Shown in pieces: positions 34,092 through 43,550 of a stretch of 64,000 bases of DNA. The stretch lies in NCBI GenBank assembly GCA_020026175.1, contig JAHHQV010000001.1:1-64000 (forward strand). The letters run 5' to 3'. Position 1 is the stretch's first letter, and every line of letters begins with the position of its first letter. A program made the position numbers and the translations under genes. Below the pieces are notes generated by a model, which was given only the letters and a program-made list of their open reading frames with translations, searched no databases and was not told the origin of the DNA. This stretch comes from Phocaeicola sp. (GTDB lineage Bacteria > Bacteroidota > Bacteroidia > Bacteroidales > Bacteroidaceae).

Positions 34092-34901
34092 ATGAAGGAA
34101 AAATCTTATTTCCGGACCATCGTGGTATCGGATGTTCATTTAGGGACTACTCATTCGAAGGTTAATCAAATCAGCGATTTTCTCAGTAGAGTAGATTGCG
34201 GGCGACTTATTCTGAACGGTGACATTATAGACGGATGGCATCTTCAGAAATCAGGTATCAGCAAGTGGAGGTCAGAACATACACACTTTTTTGAAATCAT
34301 CATGAAAATGATGGAAAATCAAGGCACGGAAATCATTTATATCCGTGGCAATCATGATGACTTTCTTGATAACATTGCACCACTGCAGTTGGCCAACTTG
34401 ACTATTGCAAAAGATTTTATACTGGAAAGTAACGGAAAACATTATTTTGTAACACATGGTGACGTTTTTGATAAAGTTACTACTGATATGAAATGGTTAG
34501 CTAAATTGGGGGATATAGGCTATACAGTTTTATTGTGGCTCAACAGCCAGTACAACCGATATCGCATTAGAAAAGGAAAACCTTATTATTCACTCTCACA
34601 GGTAATCAAGCAAAAAGTGAAATCTGCAGTATCTTATATTTCTGATTTTGAAAATGTACTTGTTGAATTTGCTAAAGACCGACAATGTGATGGAGTTATC
34701 TGCGGTCATATCCATCATCCGGAAAATTGCATGATTGATGAAATACACTATCTTAATTCTGGAGATTGGGTAGAAACAATGTCTGCACTTACTGAAGATG
34801 AAAATGGGGAATGGAGAATAATCTATTACACAGAATTAGATAAAAAGGTTATAAAGCCAGAAGAAAGTAAAGTCGTATCACTAATACCAGTTGCATCATG
34901 A
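34092..34901 (+). CDS. UDP-2,3-diacylglucosamine hydrolase-like metallophosphoesterase
   Basis: The 269-residue protein has the five calcineurin-type motifs in order: VVSDVHLGTTHSK, LNGDIIDGWH, IRGNHDD, FVTHGDVFD and GVICGHIHHPEN. This spacing and the HLGTTH and WHLQKSG segments match the LpxH/LpxH2-like proteins of Bacteroidota, which hydrolyse UDP-diacylglucosamine to lipid X in lipid A synthesis. There is no signal peptide, so it acts in the cytoplasm at the inner membrane. Its stop overlaps the start of the next glycosyltransferase gene by four bases (ATGA), a sign of translational coupling. Whether it is the main lipid A enzyme or a paralogue cannot be told here. Confidence 0.85.
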   Translation: MKEKSYFRTIVVSDVHLGTTHSKVNQISDFLSRVDCGRLILNGDIIDGWHLQKSGISKWRSEHTHFFEIIMKMMENQGTEIIYIRGNHDDFLDNIAPLQLANLTIAKDFILESNGKHYFVTHGDVFDKVTTDMKWLAKLGDIGYTVLLWLNSQYNRYRIRKGKPYYSLSQVIKQKVKSAVSYISDFENVLVEFAKDRQCDGVICGHIHHPENCMIDEIHYLNSGDWVETMSALTEDENGEWRIIYYTELDKKVIKPEESKVVSLIPVAS

Positions 34902-36016
34902 AAATCTTATTTATCGTACAAGGAGAAGGAAGAGGACATCTAACACAGGCCATTTCAATGGAAAGATTACTTAGAAATAACGGACATGAAGTTGTAGGGG
35001 TTCTTGTGGGGAAAAGTGAATCAAGGCGTCTTCCCGGCTTTTTCATACGTAGTGTCAAGTCTCCTATCAAACAGTTTTCAAGTCCTAACTTTCTACCTCC
35101 TGGTGCCAATAAGCAAGTATGCCTGACACGAAGTATTTTATATAATTTGCTGAAAGTGCCCGAATACGTCAGAAGCATGACTTACATTCACCAGCAAATC
35201 AAGGAAACGGGAGCAGAACTTGTAATCAATTTCTATGAATTATTAACAGGATTGACTTATTTCTTTTTACGCCCGTCAGTTCCTCATATCTGTATCGGTC
35301 ATCAGTATTTGTTTCTTCACGACCAGTTCAGGTTCCCCAAAAAGAACAAATGCAGTTTGTTCTTTTTGAAATTATTTACTCGTCTTACAGCATTGGGTGC
35401 CTCACAGAAACTTGCTCTTTCTTTCAGATATATTCCTAAAGATAATTTTCAGCATATAAGTGTAGTCCCTCCTTTATTGCGCCAGGATGTGTTGTTGCAG
35501 GAAAGCACCCCAGGTGAATATATTCATGGTTATATGCTGAATGCCAGTTTTTCAGAAAATATTATGGATTGGCATCAGAAACATCCCGAAATCCCTCTTC
35601 GCTTCTTTTGGGATAAATGGGAAGAAGAACCTGTAAAAACAATAGATTCAACACTTTCTTTCTATCAGCTTGACGATTATGAATTCCTTCGTCAGATGGC
35701 TGGTTGTAAAGCGTATGCAAGCACGGCTGGATTTGAATCTGTGTGTGAAGCCATGTATTTAGGAAAACCCATTCTGATGGTACCAGCTCATATTGAGCAA
35801 GAATGTAATGCCTTTGATGCCATGCAGAACGGTGCAGGTATCATTGATTATAATTTTAACCTGAGCAACTTGATACGTTTTTCAAAAAACTATAAGCCTA
35901 ACCGTCTGTTTGTAGAATGGGTTAAATCTGCTGAGAACATTATATTGAATGAAATAGAACAATATGATCCGCTAAATTCTTTACAAGGTATGTATATGGT
36001 AGAAGATTTTGTGTGA
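34898..36016 (+). CDS. GT-B glycosyltransferase, MurG-like
   Basis: The 372-residue protein begins ILFIVQGEGRGHLTQAISME, the glycine-rich loop typical of GT-B enzymes of the MurG/GT28-like group. The C-terminal donor-binding region has AYASTAGFESVCEAMYLGKP followed by ILMVPAHIEQECNA, with the conserved Glu and Gln of nucleotide-sugar binding. The first domain holds a ICIGHQYLF segment. It is translationally coupled (ATGA overlap) to the LpxH-like hydrolase, suggesting a role in lipid A, glycolipid or another membrane-linked sugar transfer. Donor and acceptor are unknown. Confidence 0.8.
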   Translation: MKILFIVQGEGRGHLTQAISMERLLRNNGHEVVGVLVGKSESRRLPGFFIRSVKSPIKQFSSPNFLPPGANKQVCLTRSILYNLLKVPEYVRSMTYIHQQIKETGAELVINFYELLTGLTYFFLRPSVPHICIGHQYLFLHDQFRFPKKNKCSLFFLKLFTRLTALGASQKLALSFRYIPKDNFQHISVVPPLLRQDVLLQESTPGEYIHGYMLNASFSENIMDWHQKHPEIPLRFFWDKWEEEPVKTIDSTLSFYQLDDYEFLRQMAGCKAYASTAGFESVCEAMYLGKPILMVPAHIEQECNAFDAMQNGAGIIDYNFNLSNLIRFSKNYKPNRLFVEWVKSAENIILNEIEQYDPLNSLQGMYMVEDFV

Positions 36017-36138
36017 AAATCAGATTTATGTGTTCACAGACCTGCTGTACAGACCAGGGATTGGCAACACCACATTGACTGTATGACGATTTCTACAGTT
36101 TAAGAAGACGGGACCGCTACTTGTATATTGAAAGCTAT

Positions 36139-36783
36139 TCATTTTCTTCCGAAATCGGCAGGTATTTCTCCCCATTCTTCCGTTTCCCATTTATATATAG
36201 GGGTAGAGTAGTCGTTGTTTTTCAGCCAGTTCTCAGCTCTTTCTACCATTATAAAAAGACCTTCAGTCTTGTTGTTTCTCACAAGTGTAGTCTTGCATTT
36301 TTTTTGTTTAACCCACGATATAGCAGTACGGCTATCGGAATATATAGGCATATTCAGACCTTTCTGTTTGATAAGTGCAAGTCCGTGAACGATAGCCAGA
36401 AATTCTCCTATATTGTTTGTTCCGTGTACTGGTCCGTAGTGGAAAATCTGCTCCCTTGTACGTATATACACTCCACGATATTCCATGGCTCCAGGGTTTC
36501 CGCTACATGCTGCATCCACTGCCAGACAATCGAACCCGAATGTTTCGGGAAGCGGCGAAAGAGGTCTGCTGCTATTTCTTGTTTTTTTATTATCTGAAGA
36601 CTTGCCGGCTCCTATATATTCATGAGCAGGAGAAGCAAAGGCGTGCTCTGCTTCTTCTTTCGTATTGAAAGATTTGTAGAGCGCGCCTTTGAAACTTTTA
36701 ATCTGGAGTTGGCAGTCGGTCCACGAGTTGTACACTCCAGGATTCACACCTTTCCAGACTGTATAATATTTTTCTTTTGTCAT
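36139..36783 (-). CDS. Ribonuclease HI with N-terminal viroplasmin domain
   Basis: Residues 5-50 (YYTVWKGVNPGVYNSWTDCQ, then FNTKEEAEHAF) form the viroplasmin/caulimovirus-type RNA-binding domain that is fused to eukaryotic and many bacterial RNase H1 enzymes. After a linker of about 35 residues comes RNase H: AVDAACSGNPGAMEY (Asp), NNIGEFLAIVHGL (Glu) and IYSDSRTAISWV (Asp). It degrades RNA in RNA-DNA hybrids. The 214-residue length is usual for this fusion. The gene ends 13 bp upstream of the argS stop region on the same strand, so it follows argS in one transcript order (argS then this gene). Confidence 0.9.
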   Translation of the reverse strand: MTKEKYYTVWKGVNPGVYNSWTDCQLQIKSFKGALYKSFNTKEEAEHAFASPAHEYIGAGKSSDNKKTRNSSRPLSPLPETFGFDCLAVDAACSGNPGAMEYRGVYIRTREQIFHYGPVHGTNNIGEFLAIVHGLALIKQKGLNMPIYSDSRTAISWVKQKKCKTTLVRNNKTEGLFIMVERAENWLKNNDYSTPIYKWETEEWGEIPADFGRK

Positions 36784-36796
36784 AAAAAAGCATCAA

Positions 36797-38614
36797 TTAC
36801 ATACGTTCAGGGACTTCTATACCAAGCAATCCCATTGCAAGTTTGATAATCTTGCCCACATTTTTGCTCAGAGTCAGACGGAATATTTTTACAGCTTCGT
36901 TTTCTTCGCGCAAGATACTGAAGTCGTGATAGAACTGGTTATATTCTTTCACCAGATCGTATGTATAGTTTGCAATGATAGAAGGATTGTAGTCGCTTCC
37001 TGCCTGAGCCACAACATTGTTGAAGTCGGCAAGCATCTGTATAAGGCCTTCTTCCTTAGTACTTAGTTCAATGCCTGTGGCTAGTTTTTCAGGAACGCTG
37101 ATACCTGCTTCTGCCGATTTGCGCAAGATAGACTGTATACGTGCATAAGTGTACTGTATGAAAGGACCTGTATTTCCGTTGAAGTCGATAGATTCCTTAG
37201 GGTTGAAAGTCATATTCTTTCTGGCATCCACTTTCAGGATGAAATATTTCAATGCTCCAAGTCCTACTATGCGTGCAATGTCATCAGCTTCTTCTTTAGT
37301 CAATCCGTCAAGTTTCCCAAGTTCAGCACTTGTTTCCTTTGCTGTCTCTATCATGTCTGCCATAAGGTCGTCTGCATCCACCACAGTTCCCTCACGGCTT
37401 TTCATCTTACCTTCAGGAAGTTCCACCATACCGTAAGAAAAATGAACAAGGTCTTTACCCCATTCAAACCCCAGCTTGTCAAGTAAGATAGACAATACCT
37501 GGAAGTGATAGTTTTGTTCGTTTCCCACCACATATATCATTTTGTTGATAGGGTAGTCCTGAAAGCGAAGTTTTGCAGTACCTATATCCTGAGTCATATA
37601 TACCGAAGTGCCGTCACCTCTTAGTAGAAGTTTGTGGTCAAGGCCTTCGGCAGTAAGGTCGGCCCAAACCGAACCGTCTTCCTTGCGGAAGAAGAATCCT
37701 TTTTCAAGACCTTCCATCACCTTTTCCTTTCCTTCCAGATAAGTGTTTGATTCGTAATAAATCTTGTCGAAACTTACTCCCATCATCTTGTATGTTTCGT
37801 CGAATCCAGCATATACCCAGTCGTTCATCATTTTCCACAGTCCGCGAACTTCAGGGTCATTAGCTTCCCATTTGCGCAGCATTTCTCTAGCTTCCTGCAT
37901 AAGCGGTGATTCGGCTTCTGCCTTTGCCTTTGCTTCTTCTTCGTTCATGCCTTCTGTCATGAATTTGGCAGTAAGTTCCTTCACCTCAGCCTTATAGTGC
38001 TTGTCGAAGGCTACATAATAGTCGCCTATAAGGTGGTCACCTTTTTTGCCCGATGATTCAGGAGTTTCTCCGTTTCCATATTTCAGCCATGCAAGCATAG
38101 ACTTACAGATGTGTATACCGCGGTCGTTTACTATATTAGTTTTTACAACCTTGTTGCCGTTTGCAGCCATCACGTTTGCAAGAGCGTTGCCCAACAGATT
38201 GTTTCGCACATGTCCTAGGTGAAGAGGCTTGTTAGTGTTAGGAGAAGAATATTCTATCATTACAAGAGGTGACGCATCTGTAGCATCCTTTATTCCCCAT
38301 TTGCAGTCTTCGTGTATAGTATTCAGCAGTTCTATCCATACATCCGAATCGATAGTAAGGTTCAGAAAACCTTTTATGACATTATATTCTGCTACAACAT
38401 GCTCGTTTTGTCTCAGATATTCGCCTATCTCTTGGGCGGTCTGTTCAGGACCTTTTTTCGACATTTTCAGGAATGGGAATACAACGAGAGTCAGATGACC
38501 TTCGAACTCTTTCTTCGTTTTCTGAATTTGTACCATCTTTTCCGATACTTCCTGTCCGTATAAGTTCTTTATACCTTCAAGTACCGCAGCAGTCAGCTTA
38601 TTTTCTATTTTCAT
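36797..38614 (-). CDS. argS: Arginyl-tRNA synthetase
   Basis: The 605-residue protein has the Arg-tRNA synthetase N-terminal domain (VLEGIKNLYG to about 110), the class I HIGH motif as PLHLGHVRNN within SSPNTNKPLHLGH, the MKSREG segment (KMSK equivalent, GKMKSREGTVVDADD), TQDIGTAKLRF, and the DALR anticodon-binding C-terminus ending LGIEVPERM. It charges tRNA-Arg in the cytoplasm. A -7 box TATCTTTG (minus, 38656-38663) precedes it by 42 bp. The RNase H gene follows 13 bp downstream. Confidence 0.96.
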   Translation of the reverse strand: MKIENKLTAAVLEGIKNLYGQEVSEKMVQIQKTKKEFEGHLTLVVFPFLKMSKKGPEQTAQEIGEYLRQNEHVVAEYNVIKGFLNLTIDSDVWIELLNTIHEDCKWGIKDATDASPLVMIEYSSPNTNKPLHLGHVRNNLLGNALANVMAANGNKVVKTNIVNDRGIHICKSMLAWLKYGNGETPESSGKKGDHLIGDYYVAFDKHYKAEVKELTAKFMTEGMNEEEAKAKAEAESPLMQEAREMLRKWEANDPEVRGLWKMMNDWVYAGFDETYKMMGVSFDKIYYESNTYLEGKEKVMEGLEKGFFFRKEDGSVWADLTAEGLDHKLLLRGDGTSVYMTQDIGTAKLRFQDYPINKMIYVVGNEQNYHFQVLSILLDKLGFEWGKDLVHFSYGMVELPEGKMKSREGTVVDADDLMADMIETAKETSAELGKLDGLTKEEADDIARIVGLGALKYFILKVDARKNMTFNPKESIDFNGNTGPFIQYTYARIQSILRKSAEAGISVPEKLATGIELSTKEEGLIQMLADFNNVVAQAGSDYNPSIIANYTYDLVKEYNQFYHDFSILREENEAVKIFRLTLSKNVGKIIKLAMGLLGIEVPERM

Positions 38615-38715
38615 GTATAAAATATGGTTTTATTGTTTATCGGATAATAATGGTACAAAGATAGACAATAATTTTATAATTGATTTATTTAAGTCAATAT
38701 TACAAGGCGGCAGTG

Positions 38716-39366
38716 TTAAAAATAGTTTTCGTTTAATGTTTTTATTATGCTTGTGGCTATTTTCGAGGATGATTTTCTGCTTGATTTGTATAATTTGTCA
38801 GCTTCCTCGGGCTCCATACTTGTGAAATAGTTGTTTCCTTTTGTTATTTCATCCTTGTTTTTGTCGTATAGAGAATAGCTTATAAAGTGAAACAGTGTTC
38901 TCAGCGGTTTTTCCTGCCATCTCAGATAGTGCTGGTTAAGTATCAATACATAGTCTGCTTTTTCAGCACTTATTATGCTGTTAAATTTTTTATCGTCCAT
39001 TTCTTTCAAGTCGATGAAACTTTCTTCATCTTCACCTTTTAGTGTCAATGAATTAATCTCTTCACAAAGTTCTTGTGTATTTGAAGGCTTTTCGAACAGG
39101 TAATTCTTGTCTTTGTTAAGCTTTATGATGTTATTGGCTATGATATTGTTGTAAGTATAGCATATGCTGTCTGCCGGAATACCTGTTTCTTCGGCTATCA
39201 TGCTTTTGGGATAATAGTTTGAACTGAAATTGTTCAAACCTATTATAAGAACTTTCTTTACAGATGTATTGCAGCTTTCATTTTCGGGATTTTTGGCTGC
39301 AGCAGATAGTGTGAAATTCAATGTACATAATCCAATCATCAGAATTCTAAAATAATTTTTTCTCAT
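38716..39366 (-). CDS. Exported protein of unknown function
   Basis: The 216-residue product has a signal peptide (YFRILMIGLCTLNFTLSAAA) and no family that I recognise. The mature part alternates beta strands (KKVLIIGLNNFSSNYY, DYVLILNQHYLRW) with polar helices and has an unusually high content of Lys, Asn, Glu and Ser. The IIGLNNFSSNYYPKSMIAEE and VLILNQ segments suggest a Rossmann-like layer of strands. Upstream is the end of the GDPD gene on the same strand 80 bp away, downstream argS. It may be transcribed with the TonB receptor/GDPD genes. No function is proposed. Confidence 0.6.
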   Translation of the reverse strand: MRKNYFRILMIGLCTLNFTLSAAAKNPENESCNTSVKKVLIIGLNNFSSNYYPKSMIAEETGIPADSICYTYNNIIANNIIKLNKDKNYLFEKPSNTQELCEEINSLTLKGEDEESFIDLKEMDDKKFNSIISAEKADYVLILNQHYLRWQEKPLRTLFHFISYSLYDKNKDEITKGNNYFTSMEPEEADKLYKSSRKSSSKIATSIIKTLNENYF

Positions 39367-39445
39367 ATAACCTTTGTTTTTATATTTCGAGTGTAAATTT
39401 ACGAATGAGATGTTACATCAGTTTTGCTGCTATGTTATTTTCCTG

Positions 39446-40207
39446 TTAATTATTGTCTTCGCATATTTGTTTTGCTTCCAACGGATTGTCTGTAGTGATG
39501 AAGTCTGTTCCAAGATTCTTCATTTCTTTTATGTCTTCTTTCTTGTTTACTGTCCATACATTTACTTTCATGTTGTTGTCGTGTGCTTCCTTTATCCATT
39601 CGGGCTTGTTCCCCAGTAATCTGAAGTAATAGTCTATGCCGTTTATTCCCATATTTTTCAATTCTTTAGGTGAGATATCTCCCATCAGATATGATATGTT
39701 TGATTCAGGGGTTAATTTAGCTAAGGTTTGGCATATATTCTTGCTGAATGAAATATATTCCACCTGATTCTCAAGTTTCTTTTCTTTTACAATTCTGACT
39801 GTCTTTTCTGTAATTTCTTTTTCCTGCTCTTCTGTCTTGTGTGGCTTTATTTCAAGAATCAGCTTCAGCTCCTTGTGTTTCTTGCCTTCGTCAAGGTACT
39901 CTTCTAGTGTTGGTATTGTCTCTCCGTTTTTAAGTTTGTGTTGGCTCAGCCTGTCAAATGTATTCTCCGATATGGTAAGGTCAGCTATTGTGTCGTCGTG
40001 GTTTACTATTACTATTCCGTCTTTAGTAAGTTGTACATCAAATTCAGAACCGTAGAGTTTTGCCTCTGCTGCTTTCTTTAGTGATGTAATTGAATTTTGT
40101 GCAGAGTTTTCAGTATTCCAAAATCCTCTGTGTGCTATAACCTTAGTTTGTGCCTCTGCTGATAGTATAGCAGCAGAAAAGGCACACATTAATAAAATCT
40201 TTTTCAT
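39446..40207 (-). CDS. Exported glycerophosphodiester phosphodiesterase
   Basis: The 253-residue protein has a signal peptide ending SAEAQ and the GDPD domain throughout: VIAHRGFWNTENSAQNS (catalytic His), SEFDVQLTKDGIVIVNHDDT with Glu/Asp metal ligands and second His, LILEIKPH, and C-terminal VNVWTVNKKEDIKEM with FITTDNP. The enzyme splits glycerophosphodiesters into glycerol-3-phosphate and an alcohol, here in the periplasm. It follows a large TonB-dependent receptor gene by 28 bp on the same strand, which suggests an uptake-plus-hydrolysis pair for deacylated phospholipids or a similar phosphodiester. Confidence 0.93.
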   Translation of the reverse strand: MKKILLMCAFSAAILSAEAQTKVIAHRGFWNTENSAQNSITSLKKAAEAKLYGSEFDVQLTKDGIVIVNHDDTIADLTISENTFDRLSQHKLKNGETIPTLEEYLDEGKKHKELKLILEIKPHKTEEQEKEITEKTVRIVKEKKLENQVEYISFSKNICQTLAKLTPESNISYLMGDISPKELKNMGINGIDYYFRLLGNKPEWIKEAHDNNMKVNVWTVNKKEDIKEMKNLGTDFITTDNPLEAKQICEDNN

Positions 40208-40235
40208 GATCTTTTTTATATTTGAATTATTGTTG

Positions 40236-43200
40236 TCAGAATGTATATCTTAATCCTATCTGGAATTGGTATGGATTTCCGTTAAGGTTTGATATACCTG
40301 TATTAGGATTTATATTGTAGAAATATTCTTTTTTGTTTTGGTCGAATCCTTTTATGCTATATATTCTTTGTGTCCCCAAATTATGTCCTGCTCCCCAATT
40401 TTTGCTTAGAAGATTGGCTACATTGAATACATCTACAGAGATTTCGATGCCCTGTTGTTTGTATATCTTGAATTTCTTTGAGAGCCTGAGGTCTACTGTC
40501 CCGTAAAATCCGTTTACTCCGCCATTCCTTTCTGCCACTTTGCCGAAGCTTTTTCTTATGTATTCTTTTGTACTGTTTTCAACTTTAGGATTGGAAAGTA
40601 TTTCATTTATGCCAGTACGTATATAGTCTGGAGTTTTTGGGTCATTAGGGTCGTAGATAAAGGCTAAATCGTTAGATTCTACAAAATCACCGTTGACGTT
40701 GCCTCCTACTACCATCGAGTATCTAGTGCCTCCAATGCCCGAGAAGCGGGCTCCAAGGCTTATTCCCCAAAAAGTAGGTGCAGAACCGTAAATAACCACT
40801 TTGTGGCGGAACTGATTATTAGAATAAGTCATTTTTGAAAGGTCTCTTGGGTCGTCTGTTACCATTTGTGAAAGAGTTGCAGAATTTGCAACATTCCCAT
40901 TGTATGAGGTATTGTCTTTTGTGTCATTCCATGTATAGCTGAATGATAATTCTCCATCTTTATAGTATCTCCATGTACCGTCTATTACAAAAGCAAACTG
41001 ATTTACTTTCCCATCGCTCACCATTTCTAGTACACGTCCTATCTTGTCTGTTTTTCTACCTTGAGTCCAATCGGCAACACCTTTAGAGTTTATTGCATTT
41101 GCTGGAACATATACACCTCTGTTGCCCTCTGACGATATGCGGAAGAAAGGATCGTCCGCCATATTCCTGTCTATATACATATAGTTGTTTCTTCCCAATG
41201 TCATATATCCGCTAAGGCTTATTTTCAACCTGTCATTGAAGAAGTGTGTGTACGAAAGGTTTGCCTTATAGATGACAGGAACCTTACAGTCTGCACCATT
41301 CAGATTTATTGTAGACAGCTTCCCTATATTAGGATTGTTGAACAGTTCTTTTCCGGGAGCCTTTGAAGGATCTTTGCGGTATGATTCAAAGTCGGGGCGT
41401 ATCAGGTTCAGCATTTCGTTGTAGTTTGGATTATTCTTGTCAAGAGTCAAATCTATTGATGCAGTCTTTGTCCCATCGAATACCATGTTGTTTATCATTG
41501 CATAGTTGTTGATGTCTGATGCAAATATTCCAGCTCCGAATCGTATTATGTCTTTGTGCTTGTCTTTGATGTCCCATGTTATTTGCAGGCGTGGCTGAAC
41601 CTGAAAAGTGGAAAGTCCGTTGTTGGTCTTAAGTCCAAGTTCGTCGAATACAATCTGGTTGAATGTGCCTTTGTTGAAGTAGCTGGCATTGTCAAGTCTT
41701 AATCCGGCTATAATGTCGAATCCTTTGAATAGCTTTGTCTGTAGTTGTGCATAGATACCTGTGTTGAGTATGTTTTGTTTTACTCGTTCATTGTCTGTAA
41801 GATATACCTCACGCACATAGCGGTATGGTTCAAGATTATCGAATGCGTCCAGCCCATTAAAGTAAAAACGTCCGTTTGTTTCACTTCCGTATCTGGAATT
41901 CATATGAGTATACATAAAGTCTGCCCCAAAAGTATAATTAATCTTGTTGGTGCTGTAGTAAAAGTTATCGGCCAATTGTAGTACGTGATTGTAGAAATTT
42001 TCAGGACTATATCGTTGTCCTCCCAATTGGATGCTGGTTATGGATTTCTTGCCATCTATCATAGACTCAACATTGCTTACAATGGCTCTTGGAATATTTG
42101 ACGAAGGAAGTTCTTTGCCTGGCATGGACTTCTCGAGTGTATATAGATGCTGTATCTTCAATTCGTTAGTTCCTTTAGGCCCAACAACTGAACGTAGTGT
42201 TACCATGGCACTGTTGTTGAGAGAACGAACATCACCATACGACTCGTAGATATTAATAGCAGTATTGTCTCCTAGCCCCATTTTATTGTTGTCATTTACA
42301 AGATTGTCTGTAAATGTCAGAAGATTGGTAGGGTTAATCTGCCAGTCTAGTCTGGCAAATACGGCATCTGTGCCCTGTTTCTTGTCGAAAGCACCAAATT
42401 GAGGACTCGATGATACTCCATATTTGCTTCTTGCTATTTGCAGATACTTGTCGCGTGTCTCTGTGCTTAGATTGTATCTTCGTTCATCGTCTGTATTGTG
42501 TATATCTGCTATGTAGATGGGACGTGAGTCTGCTTGATGATCCCATGCAATGAAGAAATGGGCCCTGTCTTTTACTATAGCTCCTCCCAATGATGCGCCA
42601 AACTGATAGGTAGAGAAATTATTGTTGCGTCTGTTTCCTCTGATGTCGTAAGGGCTGGACAGCCAGTTGGCACGGGCAAATGTAAACGCGCTACCCTTCA
42701 AGTCGTTTGTCCCAGATTTGGTAACAGTACTGACTGTTCCTCCTCCTGCACGTCCGTTGGTTACATCATATTGGTTTGTTATCACCTTGAATTCTCTTAT
42801 TGCTTCCATAGAGATGGCATATGGTACTCCGTTTCGGCTTGTAGTACTTCCTCCAGAGGTAGGATTCTTGGCACTCATTCCGTCAATGGTGTAGTTGGTA
42901 GATGAGGCTAACTGCCCAGAAAGGCTAGAACCGGTGCTTAGTGGAGACAGGTCTACAAGAGAAGTGAAGTTCCTGCCGTTTACAGGAAGCTTTGCAAGGT
43001 CTCTTTCTGTAACAGATGTTGCGGCTCCTGTTGTGGTTATTGTATTTTTCAGAGAATTTGCAACAACTTCCACTGTGTTCAGTTCTACGCTCTCTTCTTT
43101 TAGCTGAAAATCAATTCTGACGAGGTCTCCTTGATTTAGTTTATATCCAGTACGTTTTTGGTCGCCATAACCTACATACGTTACAGTTATGCTATAAGGA

Positions 43201-43439
43201 CCCCCTAATGGTAGCTGTTTGATAGTAAATTCGCCTTTTTCGTTTGTTATAGAGCCTGTAGTAAATCCTGTTGATTCGTTTTTTACTTGAATAGCTGCAC
43301 CTATTACGCTCATTTTCGTTTCATCTATTACGACTCCCGAAATTATTGCCTGATTATTTTGTGCCATCAATATAGGACAGCAATTAACCATTGTGCCAAT
43401 CAATAAAACTGATTGTAATAACCTTTTACCCATTTTCAT
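40236..43439 (-). CDS. Oar-type TonB-dependent receptor
   Basis: The 1067-residue protein has a signal peptide (LQSVLLIGTMVNCCPILMAQ), a carboxypeptidase-regulatory-like domain at about 32-115 (GVVIDETKMSVIGAAIQVKN), a plug with DLAKLPVNGRNFTSLVDLSP and YTIDGMSAKNPTSGGS, and a barrel ending YQFQIGLRYTF. This order is that of Oar-like receptors, not of SusC. Two ATG codons at 43439 and 43433 are possible starts. The GDPD gene follows after 28 bp, so the ligand may be a phosphodiester. A -7 box TACATTTG (minus, 43465-43472) and a short pentanucleotide repeat lie just upstream. Confidence 0.9.
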   Translation of the reverse strand: MKMGKRLLQSVLLIGTMVNCCPILMAQNNQAIISGVVIDETKMSVIGAAIQVKNESTGFTTGSITNEKGEFTIKQLPLGGPYSITVTYVGYGDQKRTGYKLNQGDLVRIDFQLKEESVELNTVEVVANSLKNTITTTGAATSVTERDLAKLPVNGRNFTSLVDLSPLSTGSSLSGQLASSTNYTIDGMSAKNPTSGGSTTSRNGVPYAISMEAIREFKVITNQYDVTNGRAGGGTVSTVTKSGTNDLKGSAFTFARANWLSSPYDIRGNRRNNNFSTYQFGASLGGAIVKDRAHFFIAWDHQADSRPIYIADIHNTDDERRYNLSTETRDKYLQIARSKYGVSSSPQFGAFDKKQGTDAVFARLDWQINPTNLLTFTDNLVNDNNKMGLGDNTAINIYESYGDVRSLNNSAMVTLRSVVGPKGTNELKIQHLYTLEKSMPGKELPSSNIPRAIVSNVESMIDGKKSITSIQLGGQRYSPENFYNHVLQLADNFYYSTNKINYTFGADFMYTHMNSRYGSETNGRFYFNGLDAFDNLEPYRYVREVYLTDNERVKQNILNTGIYAQLQTKLFKGFDIIAGLRLDNASYFNKGTFNQIVFDELGLKTNNGLSTFQVQPRLQITWDIKDKHKDIIRFGAGIFASDINNYAMINNMVFDGTKTASIDLTLDKNNPNYNEMLNLIRPDFESYRKDPSKAPGKELFNNPNIGKLSTINLNGADCKVPVIYKANLSYTHFFNDRLKISLSGYMTLGRNNYMYIDRNMADDPFFRISSEGNRGVYVPANAINSKGVADWTQGRKTDKIGRVLEMVSDGKVNQFAFVIDGTWRYYKDGELSFSYTWNDTKDNTSYNGNVANSATLSQMVTDDPRDLSKMTYSNNQFRHKVVIYGSAPTFWGISLGARFSGIGGTRYSMVVGGNVNGDFVESNDLAFIYDPNDPKTPDYIRTGINEILSNPKVENSTKEYIRKSFGKVAERNGGVNGFYGTVDLRLSKKFKIYKQQGIEISVDVFNVANLLSKNWGAGHNLGTQRIYSIKGFDQNKKEYFYNINPNTGISNLNGNPYQFQIGLRYTF

Positions 43440-43443
43440 TTAG

Positions 43444-43462
43444 TTTGTTTTGTTTTGTTTTG
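43444..43462. repeat. Short TTTTG tandem repeat in the TonB receptor leader
   Basis: TTTG followed by three TTTTG units lies between the -7 box (43465-43472) and the start codon. Such a tract can change length by slippage, and it is in the untranslated leader. Confidence 0.7.
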
Positions 43463-43464
43463 TG

Positions 43465-43472
43465 CAAATGTA
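43465..43472 (-). promoter_or_regulatory. -7 promoter box of the TonB receptor/GDPD operon
   Basis: TACATTTG on the minus strand fits TAnnTTTG exactly, 25 bp before the start codon. No TTTG is seen at the -33 position. Confidence 0.5.
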
Positions 43473-43550
43473 TAGAGTATATGTTGCAGTATTATAACAT
43501 AAATGTAAAATGTGTATTACTTGTATGTTTCGCTATCAAGGACTGTTTTT

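Noticed and set aside
43501..43530. TGTA repeats upstream of the TonB receptor/GDPD operon as a PHO box
   Set aside because: The TGTA motifs recur at 9 bp, not 11 bp, and the heptamer TTGTAAT is not kept.
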